Below, piece by piece: positions 7,883 through 14,798 of a stretch of 14,798 bases of DNA. The stretch spans positions 1 to 14,798 of the forward strand of contig JAIDJJ010000259.1 in the NCBI GenBank assembly GCA_029052265.1, read 5' to 3'. A program made the position numbers and the translations under genes. The DNA is from Muribaculaceae bacterium. GTDB taxonomy: Bacteria > Bacteroidota > Bacteroidia > Bacteroidales > Muribaculaceae. The first letter of the stretch is position 1. Every line of letters starts with the position of its first letter. A model generated the notes under the pieces. The model worked only from the letters and a program-made list of their open reading frames with translations. It did no database searches and had not been told where the DNA came from.

Positions 7883-8767
7883 TTATTTGGGATAAATCTT
7901 CAGATTCATCTGTTTCACACCCAATTTCGGATCATTGCGGCGTGTCTTTACAAGCCACTTTGAAAATTCGCTTTCCGAAACAGATGGTAGTGCATCGGCT
8001 CCGTTTTTAGATCTTGTCACAGGCTTGGCAAAATACGAGGGTGAGAATATCACATAAATCTTATTAAATTCTATCACCCCGTCTGTCGCTATACGGAACT
8101 GGTCAGGGACACCGAAAGTTCCCTCAGCTTTCGAAGGATCGAAAAAGACATAATCATACCCCTTTTTCACTTTCGCTTCCCCTTTCACATCTCCGAGATA
8201 AGGAAGCATCTGATATACATTCCCGTCTTCAAGAGACAGATAGACCGACACGAATCCATCCACCGGAGCTGTGAAATAAAGATAAAGATCATCTCCATCA
8301 TAAAACTCCGTGGCGGCATTCCCCTCTTTGTTTCCGTTCCTGAGAACCTTGGCGTCAAACTCCGTAGCCTCATTCGATATTTCCCGTGCCTTACCCTTGA
8401 CTGTGCAACGCACTACAAAATTGTCCTCACTATCGAGTGAAATATCGAAAACCGGATCTCCGTCATCCGCAATCCATTCACCCTTCACCTCGGTAGACGA
8501 AAGCGACAGGAATTTATTGCTTTCCCCTTTGGAATCTATGCGGTCAGCCTGCATCACGTCTTGAGTGACAATCGTGCCAAATTCTTTTGAAAGAGCGTCC
8601 AGACGGGCGCCCTCTAAGGCAAGGCGTTTACATTCTGCAGGAGAAGTGGATTTGTCGCCATAATATGTATATTCACCCTTAACCGACTTTATCGGAGGGG
8701 CGGCGACAGCCGTGACAGCCATAAAAATGGCTGCCGCGACTGTCACTATTCTGTCAAACCGTATCAT
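7883..8767 (-). CDS. Exported DUF4384-domain protein with N-terminal LPP20/FlgT-like domain
   Basis: Protein of 294 residues with a signal peptide (cleavage about residue 22-23, AVAAP). Residues 28-120 resemble the LPP20/FlgT-N type of domain, with a helix rich in Ala and Arg (CKRLALEGARLDALSKEFG) followed by two strands ending in VVRCTVKGKARE. Residues 145-240 match DUF4384, with the typical run FYDGDDLYLYFTAPVDGF, then VSVYLSLEDGNVYQMLPY. DUF4384 is often found with caspase-family peptidases or kinases in bacteria, and here it directly follows the caspase gene (9-base gap) and precedes the transglutaminase-like gene (8-base gap). The tight spacing argues for translational coupling and joint function. 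A role as binding or regulatory partner of one of the two proteases is inference. Confidence 0.8.
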   Translation of the reverse strand: MIRFDRIVTVAAAIFMAVTAVAAPPIKSVKGEYTYYGDKSTSPAECKRLALEGARLDALSKEFGTIVTQDVMQADRIDSKGESNKFLSLSSTEVKGEWIADDGDPVFDISLDSEDNFVVRCTVKGKAREISNEATEFDAKVLRNGNKEGNAATEFYDGDDLYLYFTAPVDGFVSVYLSLEDGNVYQMLPYLGDVKGEAKVKKGYDYVFFDPSKAEGTFGVPDQFRIATDGVIEFNKIYVIFSPSYFAKPVTRSKNGADALPSVSESEFSKWLVKTRRNDPKLGVKQMNLKIYPK

Positions 8768-8776
8768 AAGATAGTC

Positions 8777-11368
8777 TTAAGGATGAAGTTTTTTCTGCGA
8801 CAGCATCCCGGAAATTGTTCCGGACACCGTCATCTTCGGATTCTGGGGCTTGTTGAGGGTGAGACTGGAGGTTTTACGCACTTCCAACGTCACATAATCG
8901 CTAAGTTCCTGCAGGGTGGCATGCCCTTTACTGTCCTGAAGTTTCTTCAGAAGGTAATATGTGAAAAGTCCGTGATTTTTCTCTTTATAAGGAAGGGCGG
9001 TCTCTTTGCCGTCGGCGGCACTGAGCACAAACATATTACCCTCCGGTGCCGCGTGTTTAGGAACAAGCACAACGCCTCGCGCTTCCGCAAGCATCCCTTC
9101 TCCACGGTTGGCACCACTGAAACATGCATCCATGAATACCATGATATTGTCAGCACCAAGCCCGTTTAGTTCTTTGTAAAATTGCTTAAGAGGATAGGCT
9201 GTCGCCATCACCATAGGGTCGGCATCCACAGGCATCATATAAGCATCGTTGGTGCTTTCGTCGGGAACTCCGTGTCCGGCATAATACACTATCACATCCA
9301 CCCCTTCGCCAAGAGCCTTGACAGAATTGCGGAGTTTATTGATCGCAGATAAGGTTTCGCCGAATGTTGCGTCTTTATACACAAGAACCTGATTCTCCGG
9401 TATCCCGAGAGTTTCCTTACAATATTGGGCAAACACTTCTCCATCATGATTTGCAGCCGTGACATTCACCACCTTGCCATAGTTTTCATTCGCGATCACA
9501 AGAGCAAGAGTACGGTCATTGACAACTGTTGTCTTTGGAATATTCTTATCGACATCGCTCTTGATGGTCGGCACAATCTTTGTGCCCGTATTCTCCTGCT
9601 TAACTTTTGAAGCAGTCTGAACCGGGGTGTCAAAAAGATCAGCCACATCAATCTGAACCACCTTGTCTCCCTCATACTGATTGCGATCTGAGGCGTTATA
9701 TGCATACTCCTTACCGTCGGGAGTGACAAACGATATGGATTCTATAGCGATGTTGTCATGCTTGATAAAGAATTTAGGATTCCTGATCTTGACCTCATCC
9801 CAGTTGTTTTTAAAAATCTCCGCCTCCCTGTTCTTCAATGGCACATTGACAACCACCGTACCAAATTCAGAATTTATTGCATAAGTCTCATGATCCACAT
9901 CGTATGGCTGAAGTTTCAATTCCGCTATAGCAAGCTGGTTGGCATATGTCTTGAGATATTTATCGGCGATTATATTGCTCAGTCGTTCCTGCTCCCTGCG
10001 CACATTCTCTTTGGAAACCCTTTTCTCATAGTCTTCCGTCTTTTCAAACTCTCCGCGCTTCATCCAATCTTTCAGCTGGTCTCTCACATATGCCATGGCA
10101 TACTCCTGATAAGACGGTATATTTCTTGGAGTCGCCCCCTGTGCCGAATTCGTCCCGTTGCCCATTATGACAGGCATCGTGTTCATTGCCATCGTAGGCT
10201 GTCCGAGTGCGGAAAGACGTACATTTATACTCTCCACCTTCGACTTGTTGCCAAGACAGGCATACGAAGTAGCCATCGCTTTGAGATACTTTATATTATT
10301 TGGATCGTTGGCTGACAGCTCTTCATATTTCTCCGCCGCACTCGAAAAATATGCGTTGCTCTGACGGCGCTGCTTGGCTACCGCTTTCTCATCCAGTTCA
10401 GAAATCGATTGGTTGTAATAACCCGTGCCAAGATTGTAATAACAGCGAGCCACACATTCATTCACACTGAGACTATTGGGATGAAGCTCTTCAAGCTTCA
10501 TATAAATGTCGAGCGCACCGCGATAGTTACGTTGGTCTTCATATACAGATGCCTGTAGATTCAGAAGACGTTCGTCATCCGGTTTCACCTCAAGCCCCCT
10601 CTCCACAAGCGGCGCAAGGATATCGCGTCTGTTGCCGTCAATACACAGCTGCATGGCGATAGTGAGAAGTTTGAAATTAGACGGATATTCGTTCGACGCC
10701 TTTACAATGGCATCAACCCCTTTGTTATAAAGCTTCTTGTTAAGAAGTGCCTGACCATAGAAAAGGCTTACCTGCTCACGCTGTTTTGTCTCTCCTGTGG
10801 CAAGATACTCTTCAAAATATTTTATCGCACTGTCTATATCTCCGGCATTGTAACTTCCCGACGCGGCACAATAGACCATTGCAGGATACAGTTCCGCGTC
10901 TCTCCGGAACTCCACCCCAGCCATCTGAGGGAGCAGCTGTGTGTCGACATACGCCCTGGCAAACTTGGTCATCTCCGAAGAATTGCTGTTGACTGAATAA
11001 TATACGGCACCACGGGCAAGAGTATTGTTGAGATCAAGCAAAATACCCTTACACTGATCCATACCGGCATCTTCCAGACCTTCGGTGTTTATCACGGAAA
11101 AAGCTTCGTTGCAGGCAGCCAGGACAGCCGGATAGAAAGTGGCGTCGTCCGCACCCTCAAACTGCAGATCCTTGACTTTACGGTAGAGTTCAGCCGCGCT
11201 TTCTACAGTAGGGCACGATGGCTGAACCATCTCTTCCGGTTCGTCCGGCTCTACTGAAAAAGCGGCAGACGAGCCTCCCCCTATCAGAATAGAAAATGCA
11301 AGTGCGGGATAGGCGAAGCGTGAAATCCTCACACAAAATAATTTATTAAGATATTTATTGTTGGTCAT
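8777..11368 (-). CDS. Exported TPR protein with C-terminal caspase (peptidase C14) domain
   Basis: Protein of 863 residues. The long basic n-region and hydrophobic stretch at about 19-36 are a signal peptide or a membrane anchor. An acidic DEPEEM segment (42-47) is followed by helical TPR-type repeats over about 58-385. A middle domain (about 430-580) begins DWMKRGEFEKTEDYEKRV and is also found in the propeller protein upstream. The caspase-like domain covers about 617-855. H699 lies in VYYAGHG and C749 in FMDACFSG, so the catalytic dyad is complete, and LALVIANENYG opens the fold at 620-630. Bacterial C14 proteins usually cut after Arg or Lys, or after Asp; the specificity pocket cannot be read here. 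Export to the periplasm is unusual, as most described bacterial caspases are cytosolic. A terminator-like hairpin lies just before the start codon, so its expression may depend on readthrough. Confidence 0.9.
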   Translation of the reverse strand: MTNNKYLNKLFCVRISRFAYPALAFSILIGGGSSAAFSVEPDEPEEMVQPSCPTVESAAELYRKVKDLQFEGADDATFYPAVLAACNEAFSVINTEGLEDAGMDQCKGILLDLNNTLARGAVYYSVNSNSSEMTKFARAYVDTQLLPQMAGVEFRRDAELYPAMVYCAASGSYNAGDIDSAIKYFEEYLATGETKQREQVSLFYGQALLNKKLYNKGVDAIVKASNEYPSNFKLLTIAMQLCIDGNRRDILAPLVERGLEVKPDDERLLNLQASVYEDQRNYRGALDIYMKLEELHPNSLSVNECVARCYYNLGTGYYNQSISELDEKAVAKQRRQSNAYFSSAAEKYEELSANDPNNIKYLKAMATSYACLGNKSKVESINVRLSALGQPTMAMNTMPVIMGNGTNSAQGATPRNIPSYQEYAMAYVRDQLKDWMKRGEFEKTEDYEKRVSKENVRREQERLSNIIADKYLKTYANQLAIAELKLQPYDVDHETYAINSEFGTVVVNVPLKNREAEIFKNNWDEVKIRNPKFFIKHDNIAIESISFVTPDGKEYAYNASDRNQYEGDKVVQIDVADLFDTPVQTASKVKQENTGTKIVPTIKSDVDKNIPKTTVVNDRTLALVIANENYGKVVNVTAANHDGEVFAQYCKETLGIPENQVLVYKDATFGETLSAINKLRNSVKALGEGVDVIVYYAGHGVPDESTNDAYMMPVDADPMVMATAYPLKQFYKELNGLGADNIMVFMDACFSGANRGEGMLAEARGVVLVPKHAAPEGNMFVLSAADGKETALPYKEKNHGLFTYYLLKKLQDSKGHATLQELSDYVTLEVRKTSSLTLNKPQNPKMTVSGTISGMLSQKKLHP

Positions 11369-11386
11369 AAAAAATTATGGTTAAAA

Positions 11387-11410
11387 ACTCCCCCGTCAAA
11401 GCGGGGGAGT
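11387..11410 (-). terminator. Terminator-like hairpin inside the operon, before the caspase gene
   Basis: A perfect 9-base-pair GC-rich stem (11402-11410 pairing with 11387-11395, loop 11396-11401) is followed in the minus-strand RNA by UUUUUAACC, counting one U still in the stem. This is the classical intrinsic terminator layout. It ends 18 bases before the caspase start codon and 60 bases after the stop of the propeller gene. No TAnnTTTG promoter is visible between it and the caspase gene. It therefore probably works as a partial terminator or attenuator that lowers expression of the three downstream genes. Confidence 0.8.
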
Positions 11411-11418
11411 ATCATGAC

Positions 11419-11449
11419 ATTCATTTTTCCGGCTTACAGGAAAATGAAT
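11419..11449 (-). other. Second hairpin just upstream of the intra-operon terminator
   Basis: A 12-base arm (11419-11430) pairs with an 11-base arm (11439-11449) with one bulged base and an 8-base loop. It precedes the terminator hairpin in the transcript by 8 bases. It could be a processing or stability element at the 3' end of the first two cistrons, or part of an attenuator. I see no competing antiterminator pairing. Confidence 0.5.
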
Positions 11450-11470
11450 CCTCACTGAATCTGAAACCTG

Positions 11471-13561
11471 TCAGAAAACATCTATAAAAGTGAAGTTGGC
11501 TGTGATCCGGCGGAATTCACTTCCCTTCCCTTCCGACACATCCACCTTAAACACATAGTCAGCATCCATCTTGTCAAGGTTATTGACATTGTTCTGAAGG
11601 AAATTCTTCACACCCTGCGCCCTAAGGAACGCAAGCTGACGGTTTTCCTTCACACCCCCTGCCTTGGTGACGGAGATGGCTGTCAAAGATCCGTTTTCAT
11701 AGATAGGTTCGTCTTCGAAATCACCATAGGAACCGTCGTACGCGATTGTGCGTATGATCGGGGTTGCGTCGGCTGTGCCCGAAATAGTGACTCTCAACTT
11801 CTTCCCATTCTTGATATATTGGGCAAAATCCCCCTCAAATGCCTCTTTCACTATCTTAAGCATAGAGCTTGCCGCACCTGATTCATCTACAAGATATTTT
11901 CCTGGAGGGAAATCTTCTGCAGCAGAGAATTCCGGATCTACCTGATATGTGAAATTCACTTCATAATTCAGGATCTTCTCTCCGTTGGCGTCATAGTCTG
12001 GCACCACCTTCGAGTCTACGGCGATATTCGTGTGGTTGGAGATAACACTTGTGTTGCGCGCTTCCTCCACTACTTTTTCGCGCAGTTCCTGCAATTTGAG
12101 TTCCTCCATCTGTTGCTGCTGAAGTATTTCAAGCGAAACGACATTTGAATCACCACCCATGAAATCCATCGCCACACGGTCATGGTTGTTGTATTCATAA
12201 GTCTTGCCATCGTTCTTGTTAAACACCTTGGCATATACGATCTCAAAGGTATCGTCCGGGAGTACACCATACTGCACCTCCGAAAGAATCAAGTCGTCCG
12301 CATCATGGAAAGATGTCACATCCGACTCCGGCACCGGCAGATAAATCGTAGGCATTGTGGAGAAATCTATTGCCAGCACCTGGTTTGTACGGTCGTAATT
12401 ACCCAGGCTCATAGTTGCGCCGGCAAGCAGGTCTCCCGCAAGCTGCGTGGATATCTCATCTTCAAACAGACGGCGCTGGCGTGCCCGGGTCTCCTCGTTT
12501 ACACGGAGACGGTAGTCGTCCATACTTTCACCCGGCATCATCTTCTCCCAGTCTGCCATCATCTGGTCGACCTCATCAGATATAAGTTTGGCGAAGTGGG
12601 GCTCAAGATCCTGCATTCTTCTTGCATGAAGCGCCATATTGCCGGTATAGGTAAGAATGGAATTTCCTTCCGTGTCTTTTATGAACTCTATATCACTGAC
12701 ACCACCGTTCTCCACCGGAAGTGTATTGCGGTCGGAAGGACGCACGAGATTGATTATTTCAAGAGAATCGGGAGAAGTCGCAACCACGATATATTTTCCG
12801 TCGTTGTTAAACGCACACGCAATCCCGCTCCCGAGGTCATCTATCGTATTCTTTATATTGAACGTACGCGTGTCGTAGACACTGAGAATACCGTCTTCTG
12901 TAAGGACCGCGAACTCTCCGCTCCCTCTGGAGAATGTCATATCCGTCACCTTAACGCCATAGGTCCAGTCTCGCCTGATAGTCTTCTGTTCAAGATTGTA
13001 TACCGCCACCCTGTCCCCTTCCGAGATTGTGAGGTAATAAGCATTGTCGCTTATTGCCATCGATGTCGGGACGAATGGGAGTTCCATCTTGTCAACCAGT
13101 ACCATCTTACGAGGTTCAAATATAAAGAGTCCCCTGTCAGTAGCCACCATCACTTTTCGTGCATCCGGCGTATATACAATCGCCGAGGGCTGTCCATATT
13201 TTTTTGAATCAAATGTCCCTATCTTGCTGTCTTCTGAAGCTGTCGAATAGAAAGCGGCTTCTTTTTTACCCTTTTTATCCTGCTCCACAATGCCGAAGCT
13301 CACTCCGGATGGATTGACATTGAATGTGAGAATATCTTTCTTAGTGACATACAGCTGATCTCCTCGCATTGTGAGGACCTCATGCGGAGAACGTGCATAG
13401 ACAATGGTATTATAAGGGGAAAGCTGCACTGGGGTGTACCTCATTTTGAAGACATAATCCACTTTAACATTTGGTGCGGAAGCGTCCTGGGAAAAACAGT
13501 ATGGTGCGGCGGCAAGCGCAGACAGGAAGAAAAAAGAGGTTGCAATAGTCTTTATTTTCAT
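11471..13561 (-). CDS. Exported beta-propeller protein with OmpA-like C-terminal domain
   Basis: Protein of 696 residues with a signal peptide (cleavage about residue 24-26, CFSQD). Residues 40-315 form repeated WD40-like blades, for example VMVATDRGLFIFEP, FAVLTEDGILSVYD and YIVVATSPDSLEIINL. Residues 325-465 hold the same middle domain as the caspase protein, opening DWEKMMPGESMDDYRLRV. A Gln/Glu-rich helix covers 478-502. Residues 535-696 resemble the OmpA peptidoglycan-binding domain, with a strand ending GTAD (D598) and then NRQLAFLRAQGV. The latter fits the NxxLxxxRAxxV helix with R647, so both diaminopimelate-contacting positions are present. The likely role is a periplasmic scaffold or sensor bound to the cell wall. 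The propeller plus OmpA-like layout recalls PorE of the type IX secretion and gliding machinery, but it lacks evident TPRs and is not called as such. It is the second gene of the operon. Confidence 0.82.
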   Translation of the reverse strand: MKIKTIATSFFFLSALAAAPYCFSQDASAPNVKVDYVFKMRYTPVQLSPYNTIVYARSPHEVLTMRGDQLYVTKKDILTFNVNPSGVSFGIVEQDKKGKKEAAFYSTASEDSKIGTFDSKKYGQPSAIVYTPDARKVMVATDRGLFIFEPRKMVLVDKMELPFVPTSMAISDNAYYLTISEGDRVAVYNLEQKTIRRDWTYGVKVTDMTFSRGSGEFAVLTEDGILSVYDTRTFNIKNTIDDLGSGIACAFNNDGKYIVVATSPDSLEIINLVRPSDRNTLPVENGGVSDIEFIKDTEGNSILTYTGNMALHARRMQDLEPHFAKLISDEVDQMMADWEKMMPGESMDDYRLRVNEETRARQRRLFEDEISTQLAGDLLAGATMSLGNYDRTNQVLAIDFSTMPTIYLPVPESDVTSFHDADDLILSEVQYGVLPDDTFEIVYAKVFNKNDGKTYEYNNHDRVAMDFMGGDSNVVSLEILQQQQMEELKLQELREKVVEEARNTSVISNHTNIAVDSKVVPDYDANGEKILNYEVNFTYQVDPEFSAAEDFPPGKYLVDESGAASSMLKIVKEAFEGDFAQYIKNGKKLRVTISGTADATPIIRTIAYDGSYGDFEDEPIYENGSLTAISVTKAGGVKENRQLAFLRAQGVKNFLQNNVNNLDKMDADYVFKVDVSEGKGSEFRRITANFTFIDVF

Positions 13562-13596
13562 CTCTAAAGCATCTTTTTTTATAAGTAAATGATTAT

Positions 13597-13619
13597 CCGG
13601 ACAGATTTATACTATCCGG
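13597..13619 (-). other. Intercistronic hairpin between the first two genes of the operon
   Basis: An 8-base-pair stem (13612-13619 with 13597-13604, one G-U wobble) with a 7-base loop lies in the 71-base gap. The RNA after it is A-rich and lacks a uridine tract, so it is not a terminator. A role in mRNA processing or stability is possible. Confidence 0.35.
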
Positions 13620-13632
13620 CAAAGACCATACA

Positions 13633-14277
13633 TTATTCCTCTACCCGGTCGTTCACAAAATCCCGCACAGAATCTGCGTATTTTTGAGCGAGTTCACTCT
13701 CTGTAAGGGCGTTTTCAAGGGCTGCCTTGCGGGCAACACGCGCTTTGTTCTCATCAACTATAAAAAATGCCTGGATTTCATATGTGCCGTCAGCATTCTT
13801 TTTAATCACTGAATAACTCGGGATCAGAACGTTTTTGACCTTCTGCTCTACCAGTCGTTCATATGCGGCATAAAATTTCTCAAACTCGGAATCATCACCT
13901 GTACCGTCGGCAAAGATATCGGAGATTACACGTCCTTTGACAGAGCTTCCCGCTTTCTGGGCATATTTGATGGTGGCATTATTGATTGCCATCTGCTCGG
14001 CAGTATTTTTCGATTTTGTATTGGAGGCGTACCCTTCGAATACCGCGCCATCGTCTCCAAGTTCATTCAGTTTGCTATAGTGCTTGAGAAGAGCTACTTC
14101 CATGGTACGGCTACCCATAACTTCATAACCCGCCTTCTTGTAGTCTTTCATCTTTTGCTTCATCTCTTTCTTCTGAGCCTTTTCAAGAGCTTTGTCAATA
14201 GATTTCTGCACGTTGTCTGCATATGCGGCAGGCAAAAGCATCATGACCATCATGAGCACACTTAAAATCTTTTTCAT
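13633..14277 (-). CDS. Small exported protein, LPP20/FlgT-like; first gene of the caspase operon
   Basis: Protein of 214 residues with a clear signal peptide (cleavage after AAYA, residue 20) and no lipobox. A basic helix with many Lys, Glu and Gln follows (residues 22-48). The core, about residues 50-175, has an Ala-rich helix (NTAEQMAINNATIKYAQKAG) followed by a helix and a strand pair ending GTYEIQAFFIVDENKARVA. That order is typical of LPP20-like and FlgT N-terminal folds, which also appear at the start of the DUF4384 protein of this operon. No catalytic residues stand out. The gene lies 71 bases upstream of the propeller gene, behind a predicted promoter and a leader of about 140 bases. 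A structural or assembly role in the envelope complex is inference; the family assignment is by fold pattern only. Confidence 0.7.
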   Translation of the reverse strand: MKKILSVLMMVMMLLPAAYADNVQKSIDKALEKAQKKEMKQKMKDYKKAGYEVMGSRTMEVALLKHYSKLNELGDDGAVFEGYASNTKSKNTAEQMAINNATIKYAQKAGSSVKGRVISDIFADGTGDDSEFEKFYAAYERLVEQKVKNVLIPSYSVIKKNADGTYEIQAFFIVDENKARVARKAALENALTESELAQKYADSVRDFVNDRVEE

Positions 14278-14420
14278 GTCTGTTGGTTTTATTATGATTT
14301 AACAAGTATTTAGTGTAAAAAATACAGCTTTATATTTGCGCCTGAACTTTGTCATGACACGCATGCCAGGTATGGCGAAATTTCACAGCGATTAAAAATC
14401 AAAGCTTTGCAAGTGAAGTC

Positions 14421-14428
14421 CAAAATTA
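14421..14428 (-). promoter_or_regulatory. -7 promoter element of the five-gene caspase operon
   Basis: The minus strand reads TAATTTTG, a perfect TAnnTTTG match. The -33 box is poor (GCTG at 19 bases, or ATTG at 22 bases), which would fit a promoter that needs an activator. Transcription would start near 14415, giving a leader of about 138 bases before the first gene. Confidence 0.55.
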
Positions 14429-14462
14429 CAACAGAAGTAAATATTTACAGCAATCCGATATG

Positions 14463-14476
14463 TTAATAATTATTAA
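14463..14476. repeat. Perfect 14-base AT palindrome upstream of the operon promoter
   Basis: TTAATAATTATTAA is its own reverse complement. It is centred about 55 bases upstream of the predicted start, a usual place for an activator site or an AT-rich UP-like element. AT richness of the area makes chance occurrence possible. Confidence 0.4.
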
Positions 14477-14518
14477 TATGTCATATTTTTTCAAATTTTC
14501 TATCATTTAGAAGAATTA

Positions 14519-14550
14519 AGAGCGGGGCGTATAAACGTACGACCCGCTCT
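14519..14550 (-). terminator. Hairpin terminator downstream of the GH3-family gene remnant
   Basis: A 13-base-pair stem (14519-14531 with 14538-14550, one mismatch, loop 14532-14537) is followed on the minus strand by UUAAUUCUUCU, a weak uridine-rich tail. It lies 106 bases after the stop of the GH3 frame and before the promoter of the caspase operon, so it separates the two units. Confidence 0.55.
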
Positions 14551-14656
14551 GACACCATATTGTCTGTGCATTTGTCGGGAAATCAGTTTAGAGCGTTACA
14601 CGAATATTTTTATGACAAGCACCATAATGGCGTATCATGCGCTCGAGACTGTAAGG

Positions 14657-14798
14657 TCAATGCCTCATCATTCTTATCAGCTGCTCCATCATATCCCTGC
14701 CGTTACTCAATCTCGGCACTTTCCGTTGTCCCCCGAGTTTATGAGATCCGGCACTTTTTAATCAACGGTCAAAAAGTCCGGAAGGTGCAGTAATGATT
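14657..14798 (-). pseudogene. C-terminal end of a GH3 auxin-responsive-promoter-family protein, interrupted by in-frame TGA
   Basis: One minus-strand frame reads IITAPSGLFDR, then TGA at 14762-14764, then LKSAGSHKLGGQRKVPRL and SNGRDMMEQLIRMMRH before a final TGA at 14657-14659. The block GGQ-KVPRLSN resembles the C-terminus I recall for Bacteroidetes members of the GH3 acyl-adenylate family, where the preceding segment reads like F(Y/D)xW-LK. The TGA sits exactly where Trp (TGG) is expected. Only the last 46 codons are in the window, so I cannot judge the rest. It may be a true nonsense mutation removing 34 residues, or a sequencing error. The assignment rests on remembered motif similarity without a search. 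TGA is used as the normal stop of the propeller gene here, so recoding is unlikely. Confidence 0.5.

Larger units (their letters stand above)
14278..14518. other. Intergenic AT-rich leader and promoter region without a gene
   Basis: No open frame with coding character is seen here on either strand. The stretch holds the predicted operon promoter, a leader of about 140 bases, and three perfect palindromes: TGTCATGACA (14350-14359), CAAAGCTTTG (14400-14409) and a 14-base AT palindrome (14463-14476). Confidence 0.7.

Noticed and set aside
9758..10315. Plus-strand open frame of 185 codons
   Set aside because: It is antisense to the caspase gene within its conserved middle domain and has no motif or promoter.
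12182..13207. Long plus-strand open frame of 341 codons
   Set aside because: It lies wholly antisense to the propeller gene, has a Cys/His/Arg-rich composition unlike a folded protein, and shows no recognisable domain.
14560..14793. Plus-strand open frame of 77 codons
   Set aside because: It is antisense to the GH3-family tail, which has better family support.
1..14798. CRISPR array, tRNA, rRNA, insertion sequence or phage genes
   Set aside because: No regularly spaced repeats, tRNA cloverleaf, rRNA core sequence, transposase motif or terminal inverted repeats were seen.

Overview
The window looks like a chromosomal segment of a Bacteroidales bacterium, probably Muribaculaceae or a close relative; the family level is inference. 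The supporting signs are Bacteroidetes-type promoters (TTTG, about 19 bases, TAnnTTTG) at predicted transcription starts, start codons without clear Shine-Dalgarno sequences, a TonB-dependent receptor ending in phenylalanine, and envelope proteins with Bacteroidetes-style architectures.

Left part (1-4058, minus strand): a TonB-dependent outer-membrane receptor followed by a four-helix PepSY membrane protein, both downstream of a well-preserved cobalamin riboswitch. A matching promoter places the transcription start almost exactly at the riboswitch P1 stem. The receptor resembles siderophore receptors, and PepSY proteins of this type are usually linked to ferric-chelate reduction. Under B12 control the pair more likely handles a corrinoid or cobalt complex.

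Middle (4089-6206): a plus-strand EamA/DMT-type permease with its own -7 promoter element, convergent 17 bases apart with a minus-strand secreted GH18 chitinase-like hydrolase. The chitinase has its own -7 element just after a strong terminator.

Right part (6206-14428, minus strand): five exported proteins encoded in a row, ending at a long perfect inverted-repeat terminator. In order of transcription they are an LPP20/FlgT-like small periplasmic protein, a beta-propeller protein with an OmpA-like C-terminus, a TPR protein with a C-terminal caspase (C14) peptidase carrying an intact His-Cys dyad, a DUF4384 protein, and a proline-rich transglutaminase-like cysteine protease with an intact Cys-His-Asp triad. 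The propeller protein and the caspase protein share a middle domain, which ties them into one system. A U-tailed terminator hairpin directly before the caspase gene splits the operon into a sensor/anchor half and a protease half. This is the best candidate in the window for an uncharacterised system: a periplasmic two-protease machine anchored to peptidoglycan.

The right edge holds the C-terminal end of a GH3 auxin-responsive-promoter-family protein on the minus strand. Its reading frame is interrupted by a TGA where a tryptophan codon is expected.
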